Of a DNA stretch of 64,000 nt, positions 23,801 through 34,800 are shown piece after piece. Where the stretch lies: the NCBI GenBank assembly GCA_963931865.1, contig OZ007510.1:5805399-5869398 (forward strand), read 5' to 3'. The notes below the pieces were generated by a model. It did no database searches and had not been told where the DNA came from. It worked only from the letters and a program-made list of their open reading frames with translations. The stretch comes from Axinella damicornis. Lineage: Eukaryota; Porifera; Demospongiae; Axinellida; Axinellidae. A program made the position numbers and the translations under genes. Numbering within the stretch: position 1 is the stretch's first letter; each line of letters starts with the position of its first letter.

Positions 23801-25857
23801 CTGCGGCAACCAGGTGCTGCTCACTGTGGCAACCAGGTGCTGCTCTCTGCGGCAACCAGGTGCTGCTCACTGTGGCAACCAGGTGCTGCTCTCTGCAGCA
23901 ACCAGGTGCTGCTCTCTGTGGCAACCAGGTGCTGCTCTCTGCGGCAACCAGGCGCTGCTCTCTGCGACAACCAGGTGCTGCTCTCTGGGGCAACCAGGTG
24001 CTGCTCTCTGTGGCAACCAGGTGCTGCTCTCTGCGGCAACCAGGCGCTGCTCTCTGCGACAACCAGGTGCTGCTCTCTGGGGCAACCAGGTGCTGCTCAC
24101 TGTGGCAACCAGGCGCTGCTCTCTGCGGCAACCAGGTGCTGCTCTCTGCGGCAACCAGGTGCTGCTCACTGTGGCAACCAGGCGCTGCTCTCTGCGGCAA
24201 CCAGGTGCTGCTCACTGTGGCAACCAGGTGCTGCTCTCTGCGGCAACCAATGGCTGGGCAAACCTGCGTGTTACACAACATATTACTCTTGCTTTGATGA
24301 TAAGTTAGTACTTATGTCACGTTATTCATAATTTCTTGGTTGCCCATATCCCTCACATGCCCAGTTCCTCCCACCTTTTCTTGCATAATATGAGATCCAC
24401 CCACTTCCAGTCAGCCACGCCTACACGTCATGAATGTGCATGTTCTTGGACACTTTAGGCCTAGATATGGGCACACACAACATTGTTGTAGTATAGGCAG
24501 AAACTGCCATAGAGGCACTAGAGATCTTAATTTAAGCCATAATGAATCCAATCAACAGTTCCATTTTGATAAGTGCACTCTCTGTTTTTCTACATGTGAG
24601 AATAATACATAGTTATGCATGTGACTATGGTATTATTAATGTATACTAAATGAATAGTATATAGCATGCTGAATATTTATGAGAACGTTTTACCTTTGGA
24701 CTGTACAGGTATGCAACATCAGCTAAGGAAGGCAAAAACATAGGTAAGTAACATTGTTTCTGATGCAAGTTAGCCTCGTTCCCAGGCCGTGTGGGAGGAG
24801 AGAAAGCGGCCTGGGAATGAGGCTAGATGCAAGTGTGTAGCAGTTTACTTTGTCCTGATGATCGCAAATTCTCACTGGAATCTGTTTTGTATATCAACTT
24901 AAACTTAAGCATGAGCAAACCTCAGAGAAACCACATTTAAGACGTCACTCTTCTTAACGTAGAATACCTGTAAACAGTATAGGGGGATGTCTCAATTTTA
25001 GTTAGTGGCATAAGTACAGGCCGACATATGAATACAGAGATCAGGACTGATAATGACCAAGGTTGAGTAAGTAAAATTTCCAATGGTCTTGGCAAGTGCA
25101 GAGAAATAAAATCAGTTTGACTTTGGATATATCACTTGAGGCACAGTAATAATATTCTTGTTGCAGTTCTGTCTAACAAGTGGGCGAGGGCTGACTTAAA
25201 TCAAACTATTTCCCTTAAGGATTAATCCTTAATGGGAAACAGTTTGATGGTATCAGAACGAGTGTGTGGTAGCCAATGTCCAAGTGCTCTGAAATCTGTT
25301 GGTAGTACTCAATATGAGCTGGTAATTCTCCTGTGTCTTTTGCACGAGCAATGCCCTGTGATAATGAAGTGAGGCCAATCCATCCGTTTGGGTGGAGGTG
25401 GCCTTTGCGAGGTACCCTATCCTTTGGGATCAGCAGAGTCTTCTTCCTCCCTGAGTGCATAGATGTAGGAGTTTGCCGAAGGGAATTGTCACCTTGAATT
25501 CTCATGCATAATCTAGCTGTGCTACCTACAGGATGGGGTTGAAGGCAATGAAGTGGAGATATAGGCATCTGTGAATACAGGCATTTACCTTTATTATGCA
25601 TTTACACAGATGAAGCGATGGATTTTCTAGTGTCAAAGATCCTTGAACTATCCAGCAAAGAGATAGACAGCCCATCAGACGTGGTTGATCTTGGCCAAGG
25701 ATCAGCTGAGCACACATCACCAAACTATGAGGTCTCAGAACTTGTCGGTGGAAACTACCCTCAGAATGGCTACACAAAAACAGCCAAATTAGGTGGACTT
25801 CCTGGACAAATACCTGATGAGTCTTCAGATCGTAACAAGTTTACATGTTGTTCATAA
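17808..25857 (+). CDS. RAB32: Rab32/Rab38-type small GTPase
   Basis: Membrane-traffic GTPase of the Rab32/38/29 group (lysosome-related organelles, mitochondria). Eleven coding exons: 17808-17886, 18390-18394, 18859-18886, 19782-19878, 20142-20198, 20315-20347, 20941-20968, 21366-21440, 23160-23233, 24709-24743, 25610-25857; 759 nt, 252 residues. Motifs: EHLYKVLVIGDFGV plus GKTS (P-loop), IGVDFSL (switch I region), WDIAGHERFGHMTRVYYK (switch II), LLLANKCD (guanine specificity), ATSAKEG. The C-terminus TCCS gives a double cysteine for prenylation. The P-loop Gly-Lys comes from a 5-nt microexon. The usual catalytic Gln of DIAGQER is His (CAT, 20155-20157). The start is the first ATG giving a Rab32-like leader; an upstream ATG at 17791 meets a stop after six codons. 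Confidence 0.92.
18390..18394 (+). other. RAB32: Five-nucleotide microexon (GAAAG) of Rab32
   Basis: Exon 1 ends GGAGTAG at 17886 before a strong GTAAGC donor; exon 3 opens ACTTCC at 18859 after TTTTGCAG. Joined directly they lose the frame and the P-loop lysine. Between them the intron has ACAACAG, GAAAG, GTCAGT at 18383-18400. Inserting GAAAG gives GGA GTA GGA AAG ACT TCC (GVGKTS), exactly the family P-loop, and restores the frame through all later exons. Confidence 0.82.
18551..18720 (+). mobile_element. Possible tRNA-derived SINE relic
   Basis: GTGTGGCCAAGTGGTTAAAGC looks like the D-arm and A box of a Leu/Ser-type tRNA. The expected B box downstream is degenerate and no acceptor stem closes, so this is not a functional tRNA gene. 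Confidence 0.3.
19356..19526. repeat. 57-bp tandem repeat, three copies
   Basis: Units starting TACAAAGATGTGATGTGCAG at 19356, 19413 and 19470, nearly identical. The unit is a multiple of three, so the minus strand reads a repeated 19-residue peptide. Located in a Rab32 intron and non-coding. Confidence 0.88.
21590..21800. repeat. Dispersed repeat shared with 43890-44080
   Basis: GTGGCACACAACAGTTCTC followed by TTCAGCGG and ACCCCTCAC occurs here and near 43975 with the same order and spacing. A third piece, GTACAAAGGTC...CATCACTAGT, near 21809 recurs at about 59249. The class of element is unknown. Confidence 0.5.
21916..22315. mobile_element. 400-bp MITE, longest member of the TAGCCTCGTTCCCAGGC family
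   Basis: Ends TAGCCTCGTACCCAGGCCCT and AGGGCTTGGGTACGAGGCTA; the inverted arms run on for about 75 bases with small mismatches. Exact 9-bp target duplication ACGTAAGTT at 21907-21915 and 22316-22324. No open frame of note. Sits in a Rab32 intron. Confidence 0.82.
23526..24248. repeat. 23-bp minisatellite, about 31 copies
   Basis: Unit GCGGCAACCAGGTGCTGCTCTCT with variants TGTGGC, GGGGC and CACT. Because 23 is not a multiple of three and the unit lacks stop codons, long frames stay open in several frames on both strands (up to 272 codons). It lies in the Rab32 intron between exons 9 and 10, so none is taken as coding. Confidence 0.92.
24771..24825. mobile_element. 55-bp MITE, TAGCCTCGTTCCCAGGC family
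   Basis: TAGCCTCGTTCCCAGGCCG and CGGCCTGGGAATGAGGCTA ends. Exact 9-bp target duplication GATGCAAGT at 24762-24770 and 24826-24834. Lies 28 bp after a Rab32 exon. Confidence 0.85.
25201..25247. repeat. Palindrome of 47 bp in the last Rab32 intron
   Basis: TCAAACTATTTCCCTTAAGG pairs with CCTTAATGGGAAACAGTTTGA. No target duplication identified. Confidence 0.6.
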
Positions 25858-27923
25858 GCTATATCACTTGCACCAAATACTGCACTTTATTTTTATCCAG
25901 CTCTTGTGTGTATCTATGTCTCCATGGCAGGTTCTGGATTGACGTGTGTGTGTGCATGTGTGTATTTGTTTGTACGATGGTTCAGGTGAAAGAACTGAGA
26001 GATTTTTAAAGTATATTTGAGAAAGTTTCTTTTAATTTTTTTTTACTAACTTGTGTATGCATAGTACACATGCACCGTTGACATGGCATTGTGTGAAATT
26101 GTGACTTGTGAATATAATACTACCCGGCTTTCTATTCCAGTTGATTTCACTGTGTTATCATCTTTATATATACCGGGAGCTAGTGGCATAAAAGCTGCAT
26201 TGTGGCATGAAATGATCGGTAGAGCTAGCCTCCAGCAGGACAATTATTGCATGCTCCAATTTAGGCCAAAGATATAACCTAATATTAGCAGATGCCTGCA
26301 GTGATGATAGCTATGACACAAATCTGTGTGTATTTTAATTAAGGTCTAGACTTTCAGCACACACTTGTACAAGAAAGGCTGTCAATACCATTTCTGCCAA
26401 AATTTGAATCGCAACCACACATGCCAACAAACCACATGCATTACTTGTGCACGCATAATTTGCAGGCCAGCAGGGGCCAAAGGTAAAAAAAAGAGAAAAA
26501 CCCCCTAGCAACCTGACAGGTTAGACCAATGTTGTTTTAGTTAACTAAAACTAAAACTATAATGCCTTTTAGTTTGGCATATTTCACCTTAACTAAAACT
26601 AAAATGAGGACTGTATCAGCCTGTTAATTAAAAACTACAACTAAACTACAATGAAAATCACTCAAAAATAGTGGTTACTAAAACTAAAAGAGCCTTTACT
26701 AACCCTTTTGAGATTAAAACTAAAACTAAACTAAACAATGCGACTTCTACCTAATTAAAACCAAAAACTAAACTATTTCAGTTTTAGATAACTAAAACAA
26801 CATTGGGTTAGACACAACGAAGTTCCATCCCGACTTCCCGCCAAAACTTGTAAACCCAAGCCGGCTGTTTCCGGTTGCGCACGCCCCCTCGCGGTTCAAA
26901 GGTCACGTAGGCCAGTGCAAAAGTGAGCGGGAGCTTTAGACTATTGTACGTAGCAGTACAGCTTGCTAATAGAGCTCAAGCAGCTTGCTAATTGCAATTG
27001 AAGAGACAAGGGAAGTTCGACGATATTTGGAGGAGAAAGCGGGGTTTCTATGGATATTGTGAGGTGGGCATGCTCGTCAGGTGAGGTCAGTATATAGCTA
27101 GCAATTCCACCTGCATTGCACATGTTGAGCTATTTCCAGGAGATGCCTTATCCATTCAACTATAGCAAATATAAGGAGTGTAGGCCTAGTGCTTTAAGTT
27201 TGAAGTCATGCTTGACACAGTATAATTTGGCTACCCAGAAAGACGGTTCAGTATATTGACATTTAGATGCCCAGCAGTTTCTAGCGGTGGGTGTGAGGGG
27301 TCCGTAACAAACAACTCCCGTCACCAGCATGCATAGCAATTGTGGACTTAGTCACCATTTTAACGAATTGTGGCAATTAAGCCAATTAACATGCACTTCA
27401 CACTGGCGTCTTTCTTTCATCCAAGTTTCTGTTCTGATAGCACTTGTGTGTGAAGATTTGGGACTGAAAACCTCGGAATAGTGTTTGCTAAAAAGTGACC
27501 TCCAGAGAAAATAAATCATCATGCAAGTCTAAACATGCATAGTTATTGAGAAGTAATATTAATAGGGAAACCCTTCAATTAGTAATTGTAATTGCAATAA
27601 CTGCCAAACTTTGAGGTTGCTGAGTCAGCACCTTGATGATCGTGACAATACGTAATTATTGCTTCCTTCATATGACTCGCCCAATTCAAGGATATACTGT
27701 GGGGAGTTGGAATCATAATGTATGCTGCATAATATTTCCAAGGCACAAAGCTATTCAAAGCTATTCACAAACAAGAGCTTCAGCAAAGTACAGTACACAC
27801 TATAAAATGCATTCTTGCTACAACTGTATAGAAAGGGAGAGAGGGCAGAGTAAGAGACCATGTCCATATGTACCAGCCAGTGCACAGGTTCACCAAGACC
27901 TACTAAAGCTGTGACTATACAGT
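25858..27923. other. Convergent intergenic region, Rab32 / carotenoid oxygenase
   Basis: Contains both 3' ends and the AACTAAAACT-rich MITE at 26526-26806. A GC-richer patch at about 26815-26960 (CCCGCC, CGCACGCCCCCTCGCGG) resembles promoter-like sequence, but no gene could be linked to it. No coding exon recognised. Confidence 0.45.
26526..26806. mobile_element. 281-bp MITE with CCAATGTTGTTTTAGTTA ends
   Basis: Ends CCAATGTTGTTTTAGTTA and TAACTAAAACAACATTGG (inner right end has GATAACT), flanked by GTTAGA at 26520-26525 and 26807-26812. The interior is made of AACTAAAACT-like blocks. No coding capacity. Confidence 0.7.
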
Positions 27924-30900
27924 CTACAGGCTTGATTTGACCACATGGTGGCCCTCCAGAAACACCTCTGGAGTGAATGTGCCGTGGAAGCCGTAGGGTA
28001 TGTGGTGCTTGAGCTTGATCTGTGCTATAGGGCCCTGGTCAACCCGCCTTGCGTCCAGGATGGCAAACTCAGTGCGGTGGGTTTCTGGGACGTACAACTG
28101 GACTATGACATAGCCATCATCCTCCTCTCCTTCCTTCCAACTCTCCCAGCCTAGTCGGGGGACAAACACGGGTTCACCAACACACCCATGGGAATACCAC
28201 ACCTGACGGGTCTCGTGCTTAGCATCATACTGTTGATAGAATGAGGGATAGAGTAAGGAAGGTTGGAGAGAGAGAGAGAGAGAGAGAGGAGGAAGGGGGG
28301 GGGGGGGGGAGTTGAAAGCCTATAATGGTCATTATAAAGTTAATCTTTTACAACAGGCCCGTAAAAAGCTATTTTTGGTTGGTCCAGCGGCGAAAAGTTG
28401 ACCAATATAGGCGCTGTGAAAGGCAGTACGCAAGGTTAAAGCGTGCGAAGCGCATGAGCTAGGGGTAGGGGGGTCTGGGGGCATGCCCACCAGGAAAATT
28501 TTGAATTTTACCCCTTCTGAGATTGTTTCTGGTGCAATCTTTGGACGAAACTGCAAGATTTCAACTTGCTGCCAAACCTGAGCGTAATATTGGTGCGGCA
28601 GCTGCTGCACCTTACTCCTGCCCCGTGCAAGGTACTCAATACAACACTGCAACATGCAATAGTAACTCAATTGTGTACAGTGATCAAAAAGGCCTAAAGT
28701 CTGAAACAGCTATAATCGGATAATTGTATTATCGGACACCGCTCCCCATTGCTTCCTCTAAACTGGGATTCTACAGCCTGGTGAAGCCCCAAGACCCTTC
28801 TGCTGCACGCCTGATTGTAGCTGCCTCAGGCGCTGAGGGGTGTCATTGGAATATTGACCAAGTCTCTCCCTCTTTGATCGGACAGTGGATTTTGCCATGT
28901 TTTTAAGTATGGACGCCGCCAACACTGCATTGGGGCCACGATGCGGGCATCACCGCAATGTGCAGCTTCTCACCAACACAACGGTACAAGTCCGGTGTTC
29001 ATACGTCGTGTAGTTCTCGAGATGGAGCTGTTCTTCTCCATTTTCTTCTAGACATGATGCTGATGTATCAAGTAATAGTGGATGGAAAGACGAAAAACAG
29101 CTCCATCCCGAGAACTATACGACGTATGAAGACCGGGCTTGTACCGTTGAACTGCACATTCCAGTGATTTCTGCATCACGGCCCAAAGAGGTGTTGGCGA
29201 CATCCATACTAAAATCACAATGAAATCTACTGTCCAATCAAAGAGGGCGAGACGTGGTCAAAATTTCATTGACTCAGCGCCTGAGGCAGTTACAACACCA
29301 AAATCAGGCACGCAGCAGAAGGGTCTTGGGGCTTCACAAGGCTGCAGAAATCCCACCGAAAGCTGCTTCAGAGGAAGCAACTGGGTGTGGTGTCCGATAA
29401 TACATACAATTATAGCTGCTTCAGATTTTACTTCAACTTCAAGACAGCAACACCAAACTTGCAACGCACAGTGAGACGGATGTGCACTATCGATGGAAAG
29501 TCACACCCACTTCCACAATTGTACAACTTCCGCACTAGCGTGTCCGAATATGGTTGCTCTATTCTGAAGTCTGTGTGAAGCGTATTTGAAACTGCTTCTA
29601 CACAGCCATAAGTCTGGGGCTGTAAAGCAGATAGACTAATACCGGTACAACAAGATACCAAGGTTCGCATGCTGTGCTGTGCTACCTTGCAAATTTTTCC
29701 GGGAATGTGCCATGCACTCCTCCAGACATCTACCTGCTGTCCAGGTACGTCACTACCTTTTGACAAGTTTTACCAACCCTGTGCTGAATGTGGGTACGAG
29801 GGTACAAAAGGGTATGGCTCACCTTCACAATGTCCCTGTAAGGGAGGTTGTATCCCTTCCTGTCACTAGCCATGAGGTACGAGTACCGCGAGTTGGGGAA
29901 CCCATGTCTGAAAAATGTATGTGTGCATCATGTACATGCACTTGTAGAATACACAATGACTGTACTGGTGATATCATATTCATTACACAAATCAACCGAT
30001 TACGGTGGCCCGGCCAGCTCACCTGTATGGATGCACAGTTGGGAACTCAACACTGGCAGGGTCCGTGGGTCCCTTCGACCCCTCGCACTTCTCCGTGGCC
30101 AGGTTTAGTGTGAAGCTAAAGACGTTGCCAGGGGCAACCGAGGCATTGGAGAGCCACATCTCACTATCAAATTCCATGTTGAACTTTGGCCCCAGGCATA
30201 CCGCATTGAAGGTGATGATGTCATTGCCCTTCTGCTCGGCTATGCCAAAGTGGAAGATCTAAAGAACAGAAGGCAGTGTTAGCTATACTGGGAGATTGCA
30301 GGGTATTGTGGGGCTTGCCTGATAAAGTCATTTAGGGCTACTGTTGTAGGTGATGAGGAAATACAACACAGTTCATGAATTAGTCATAATTATATCAAGA
30401 TGAAGAGGAATTACAATACCCTAGCCTCGTTCCCAGACGGCCTGGGAACGAGGCTAACAATACCCAGGCTATAGGCCTATACAGAAACAGAACAAACTAA
30501 CACAGTGTAGTAGTCCATGGGCGCTGCAGCATACATACTTGAGGGAAGCTGGGGTGGAGCCCGAGTATAAGGCTAAGTAGCTTCTGTCCAGAGCAAGGGT
30601 GCGGTGCTGCAGCTGTACCACAGGTGTAGACTACCTTGAGCCTCTGGTTGATGATGGTCTGCAGTTTCAAGTTGCAGTATGTAGACTACCTTGAGGCCAT
30701 TCTCGTTCATGGCAGTCTGCAGTTTCAAGTTCGTACTTCATCCTCGTAGGTTTTCCGGTGCAAATGTAGCAGGCTCTTGTGCAATGCTTGGTGACTGGTC
30801 CAGTCCAGCACGTGCGCGGCACAGTTAACATTATGATTTTCTACTTGGATATATGGTTGTGCGCTAAACGGACATCCTGAGATCACGACTATGTGGAGCT

Positions 30901-32222
30901 CGCTCAGGCTCGCCCCAGCCAATGTGGTTTGTGGGTGTCTAGCCTTGCACCCAGGATTTCCATCCCAAAATTTGTCTCACAGCTTTTGAGAAATGCAGAA
31001 GGAAAGCCTAGGAAGGTTTCACACATGATGCAGTACCACTTTTTAAACTAGAGCTCATGAATCAGCTCACGTGGAAAGGGTCTGTATCCATGAACCTGAT
31101 TTCCTGGTGGTGTGCTCCCTTGTGTCGGGGGATGACGATGAAGCGAGAGGGGAGGTGGGGGTAGTACTGCAACAGCTGGCCTGGGGAACTCCATCCCGTG
31201 TACACCTTCATTATCTGGAGGAGAAGGGAGTGAGGGTGAGAGAGAGGAGGGAGGGAAGAGCAGGTGAAGAAGGGAAGGAGGAGGAGAAGGGAGTGAGGGT
31301 GAGAGAGAGGAGGGAGGGAAGATCAGGTGAAGAAGGGAAGGAGGAGGAGAAGGGAGTGAGGGTGAGAGAGAGGAGGGAGGGAAGATCAGGTGAAGAAGGG
31401 AAGGAGGAGGAGAAGGGAGTGAGGGTGAGAGAGAGGAGGGAGGGAAGATCAGGTGAAGAAGGGAAGGAGGAGGAGAAGGGAGGGGGAGGAGACAATGGGA
31501 GGGAGGAGGGATGAAGGTAGAGGAGGATAAGAGAGAGGGGGGAAGGAGGCAGGGAAGAGGGAGAGATTGAGGGATGGGAGGAGGGAGGGAGGGAGGGAGG
31601 GATGGGAGGAGGGAGGGAGGGACATGGAAAAGGGAGACAGATTTGGCCGTTGAATAATGGCATCGTATCTGCTGCAGTTCTGTGCAGAGGAACTCACAGC
31701 CGTCCAGGACATGTCAGCGAAAGGTGTCATGTGGAAGACATAGTAGTCTGGGAGGAGGAGGAAGTCATGGGCGTAGTTGAGCCCGTCAATGTGGTGCAGC
31801 TGGTGCTGCAGCAGGTTCCACCTCTCGTCAAACTCGTAGATCGCTAGAGAGGGCTTGTGTCCGCCCACTCCGGGTTTCATGCCCATGCACACAAGACGCT
31901 GAAGAAACAGAAGACGACAACATGCCTGCTGTCAATATACACAGACAGCAGATGACTTCAAGAGTGCACTATTGTCGATCCTCAGAAGAACAAGAATGAA
32001 GCTATTTGTGTGCCCCACACCTTGTTCTTCATGTCCAGTCGGAAGTGGGCTGCAAGGGCTTTCAGCCTAAGAGCCCCATTGAGGTCTTCCAGCCCCAGCG
32101 TCTCAAGTGTGTGGGGGTCCAGGCAGTGGGGGAGGCCCGTCTCGTACACTGAGAGCACCTGGAATGTGTGTGAGTGACAGTGTGTGTATGTGTGCATGTG
32201 TGAGAGTGTGTGTGTGTGTGTG

Positions 32223-32321
<99 letters not shown>

Positions 32322-34717
32322 ATACATATGCAGCTGTTCGAGAAGTGGTGGTTGGCTGGATTAGGCTGTGGATTACACATGTAAAATGTGTCTCTATAGG
32401 TTGTCAGTTGGTGGTTGGTGAAAGTAGTAGGGACACACTGAGCTGCTGAGGGTAGGGTATGCAGCTTCAACATCCAAACATTTGGAATGGTTATATTTCT
32501 TCATGTACTATACTATGCCACTGTACGAATATACTAGTCAGGAAATAGTGAATAGCGTGGGTCATCTGTCCTCTCAAAGGAGGGTACCAGAATGCCCCCC
32601 CCCCCCCCCCCCCCCCCCCCCATCCCCTTCATGGCCCAATTTCGTTTTGAATGTGGATCAAAGAATTTCAAATTGCCACATTCAACAATTAGGCCAGGAA
32701 AGGGGCGGGGCTAGCCTCGTCCCTAGGCCTCCGCCCAAAATTTATCTCGCTCCCGATTTTTCTCCACGGCTGTGAGATAAAATCTGGGCGGAGACCTAGG
32801 AATGAGGCTAGGGCGGGAAATCCTCAACTGTCCCTTCCTGTCGGTTTAGGTGGAACACATACTTTTCCTCCCCAGTAGTAGACGTTGGTGTTGGAAGGGT
32901 TGCGGTAACGCAGCTTTGGCAGCCTCAGCGTCAGCAGGTTCCCAAAGAAGGAGGCAGTGTCCTTCATTGCACTGTTGGGGTGGGTGCCCATCTGCCCACG
33001 ATAGAGAAACTTTCTCTTCCCCTGTTCTTCTAGCCTCTCCTTCGAGGCCACAAAGCGGGACCGCAGGTGGACACGCCCCTCCACAAATGTCAGCGCTACA
33101 ACCATCCCATCACCGTCAATGGCTGTGCAAGGGAAAATTATTACGTCAGAAGTAGAGAAGGAGCGGTAGCAGGAGCAAACTGCCATGCTTATTTAATTGC
33201 TAACCTTCGACTCACACACAAACACACACAGATATCGCAAGTGGTGGTGTGGCTACTGAGACACCTAGTCATTTTCAAGGATGTTTGCTGCGTAATCTTC
33301 ATTGTGAGTCACTTCTAACAGTTTTGTATGGGAAAATGTACTGCTAGAATGGTCACTTCACAGTTACAAAAGGTGAGCAGTCCAGACATTTGAAAGATGG
33401 TACATCAAGAGAAATTGGTTTTAGTGTGGAGCTTCAAAAGTCACTTGCACCAAATTTGACATTAACTACCAAGACCAAAAAGTAGCTCTGCTCACAAAGT
33501 GTTTGTGTGGCTTTGTCAGCAACAGATTTGAATTGCTTTGTAAGAGCCCTAACAGCAGAGGCAGGAGCAAGCTGACTGTTAAATTATTTTGATTCTTATT
33601 TCGAGCACAATGGTATTTGTAGCACTTTGGGTGAGACTTCTACCAGAACAAGCGCAGTACCATGTGGTAGACAAAGGAATCAGCAACGCCTTGCAACTGA
33701 GAAGTCTACTTGGTAGAATACCGCTACTAAGAATGTTCAGCCTCCAAGTGGATCTCACTCTCTTGCAGAGAGCTAGTCTTGACCCCAGCGCCAAACCAAT
33801 TGGATCGCTTCCAATATCCCCGCGTGTGATACTGGAAGCGATTCAAGCTGAGGTTGGTTTGGGTCTGGGCCCAAGACTAGCAGACAGCTTGCTCTGGCTC
33901 ACTCCACTGATAATTTTCCTACAAGTTCCGCAGCCACCATCATTTTTGGAATGTCCTTGTTATCTACAACCATTGCCCAGTGCAAGAATCATATTCATGA
34001 GCTCTGCCTGCAATGAATGAAATCTTAATGTCACACCAGCCACAATTGACCTTTTGTGACAGTTTACTCCATAAAGCAGCACAGGGTATACTCTAACAAG
34101 ATGAGCTGTTTGATGACACTGCACCCAGGATTCCTTGCTGTTGAAAATTATTTGGGTGGAAGGATGCGCATAGTTCATCATGCTAACCCTTGGCCTGAAC
34201 AATCGTTGGTACCAGACCACTAATTATAATCTAGGTGGCGATCGCCTATAGTATCCCACCACATGGTGTGGCGCTAGGCAATGTGAGTGGCGTCTGTTTC
34301 ATGGTGTCTGATAATTTACAAGTGGTTCTATCTACAACCAAATCAAAGATAGCACTAATTTCCAAGGTGGGGTGTAACGATTCAAGAGAACTACACACAC
34401 AACTGATACCGGTAGGCGGTTACCTAAGAGCAGTAGCTAATGTTACATAAGGTATTACTCAACATACACCTCCGTCACTCACGATGCACGAGCTTCTTTC
34501 CGTAAACCTCCAGCAGTCCGGGACCATTGCGCAGGAATGTGCCCCTCAGGGCGAGTGGGATTTCTCCTTCAATGTCCGCCTGAGGCACCCAGTAGTCGCA
34601 CTCCTTAGGTGCACTGTGCCATCCCCGCGCTACCTTGGAGAGATCCAGCGGTCGCTTCACGTCGTTGCTCAGCGGGTGTCCCTTAATCCCCGACCCATCG
34701 CCAGCAGCAGTTGCCAT
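27924..34717 (-). CDS. Carotenoid cleavage oxygenase (RPE65/CCD family)
   Basis: Non-haem iron enzyme family cleaving carotenoids or apocarotenoids. Eight exons on the minus strand: 34483-34717, 32863-33122, 32021-32158, 31698-31898, 31071-31214, 30023-30258, 29823-29907, 27924-28229; stop at 27924-27926; 1605 nt, 534 residues, normal for the family. N-terminus has GEIPLALRGTFLRNGPGLLE, then the HPIDGDGMVVAL segment. Candidate iron ligands are the His of AAHFRLD, AHDFLLLPD, FHIFHFGIAE and YGFHGTFTP, one from each blade group as expected. No vertebrate-type retinoid-isomerase signature was noted, so substrate is open. The start at 34715-34717 is the first in-frame ATG before the conserved leader; another in-frame ATG at 34784-34786 is possible. 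Confidence 0.9.
28701..29424. mobile_element. Long foldback element, about 720 bp
   Basis: Left end CTGAAACAGCTATAATCGGA and right end ATTATAGCTGCTTCAG are inverted copies. Pairing continues inward through ATTATCGGACACC / GGTGTCCGATAAT, AAGCCCCAAGACCCTTCTGC / GCAGAAGGGTCTTGGGGCTT and CATACGTCGT / ACGACGTATG, with a small central loop near 29060. Located in the last intron of the carotenoid oxygenase gene. No protein recognised. Confidence 0.75.
30422..30456. mobile_element. 35-bp MITE, smallest member of the TAGCCTCGTTCCCAGGC family
   Basis: A near-perfect hairpin: TAGCCTCGTTCCCAG, a short ACGGC loop, CTGGGAACGAGGCTA. Exact 9-bp target duplication ACAATACCC at 30413-30421 and 30457-30465. 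Lies in an intron of the oxygenase gene. Confidence 0.85.
31217..31500. repeat. 63-bp purine-rich minisatellite, four copies
   Basis: Units GAGTGAGGGTGAGAGAGAGG...GAAGGAGGAGGAGAAGG repeat in phase, continuing into GGGAGGGA-rich sequence to about 31625. It fills the oxygenase intron between exons 4 and 5. The in-frame Glu/Arg/Gly repeat is not coding. Confidence 0.88.
32169..32320. repeat. TG microsatellite
   Basis: About 150 bases of TG with few interruptions in the oxygenase intron next to exon 3. Confidence 0.92.
32595..32621. repeat. Poly-C tract
   Basis: 27 consecutive C in an oxygenase intron. Confidence 0.85.
32712..32810. mobile_element. 99-bp MITE, TAGCCTCGTTCCCAGGC family
   Basis: TAGCCTCGTCCCTAGGCCTC pairs with GAGACCTAGGAATGAGGCTA and the inner CCGCCCAAAATTTATCTC pairs with GAGATAAAATCTGGGCGG. 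Flanks GGGCGGGGC and GGGCGGGAA match at 7 of 9 bases. Confidence 0.7.
33781..33884. repeat. Inverted repeat in first oxygenase intron
   Basis: CCAATTGGATCGCTTCCA pairs with TGGAAGCGATTCAAGC..., and GGTTGGTTTGGGTCTGGG recurs near 9834. Probably part of a dispersed element; its ends were not defined. Confidence 0.45.
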
Positions 34718-34800
34718 CGTGTAGACTATTTGGGGTGTGAGCAGTGAAGTACATATCCGGCGTAGTATACGGTCAGCCCCTCCCACTGCAAGATCTGAAA
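34718..34800. promoter_or_regulatory. Bidirectional promoter region, carotenoid oxygenase / SCP2-type thiolase
   Basis: Only 83 bp separate the two oppositely oriented start codons (ATG ending at 34717 on minus, ATG starting at 34801 on plus). The transcripts must share this interval or start inside each other's first exon. No TATA box is visible. Confidence 0.6.

Noticed and set aside
23513..24331. Long frames of 256-272 codons and a possible CRISPR-like array
   Set aside because: Contiguous 23-bp units without spacers, inside a eukaryotic intron: a minisatellite.
31071..31514. Glu/Arg/Gly-rich plus-strand frame
   Set aside because: Antisense to an oxygenase exon and extended by a 63-bp minisatellite.
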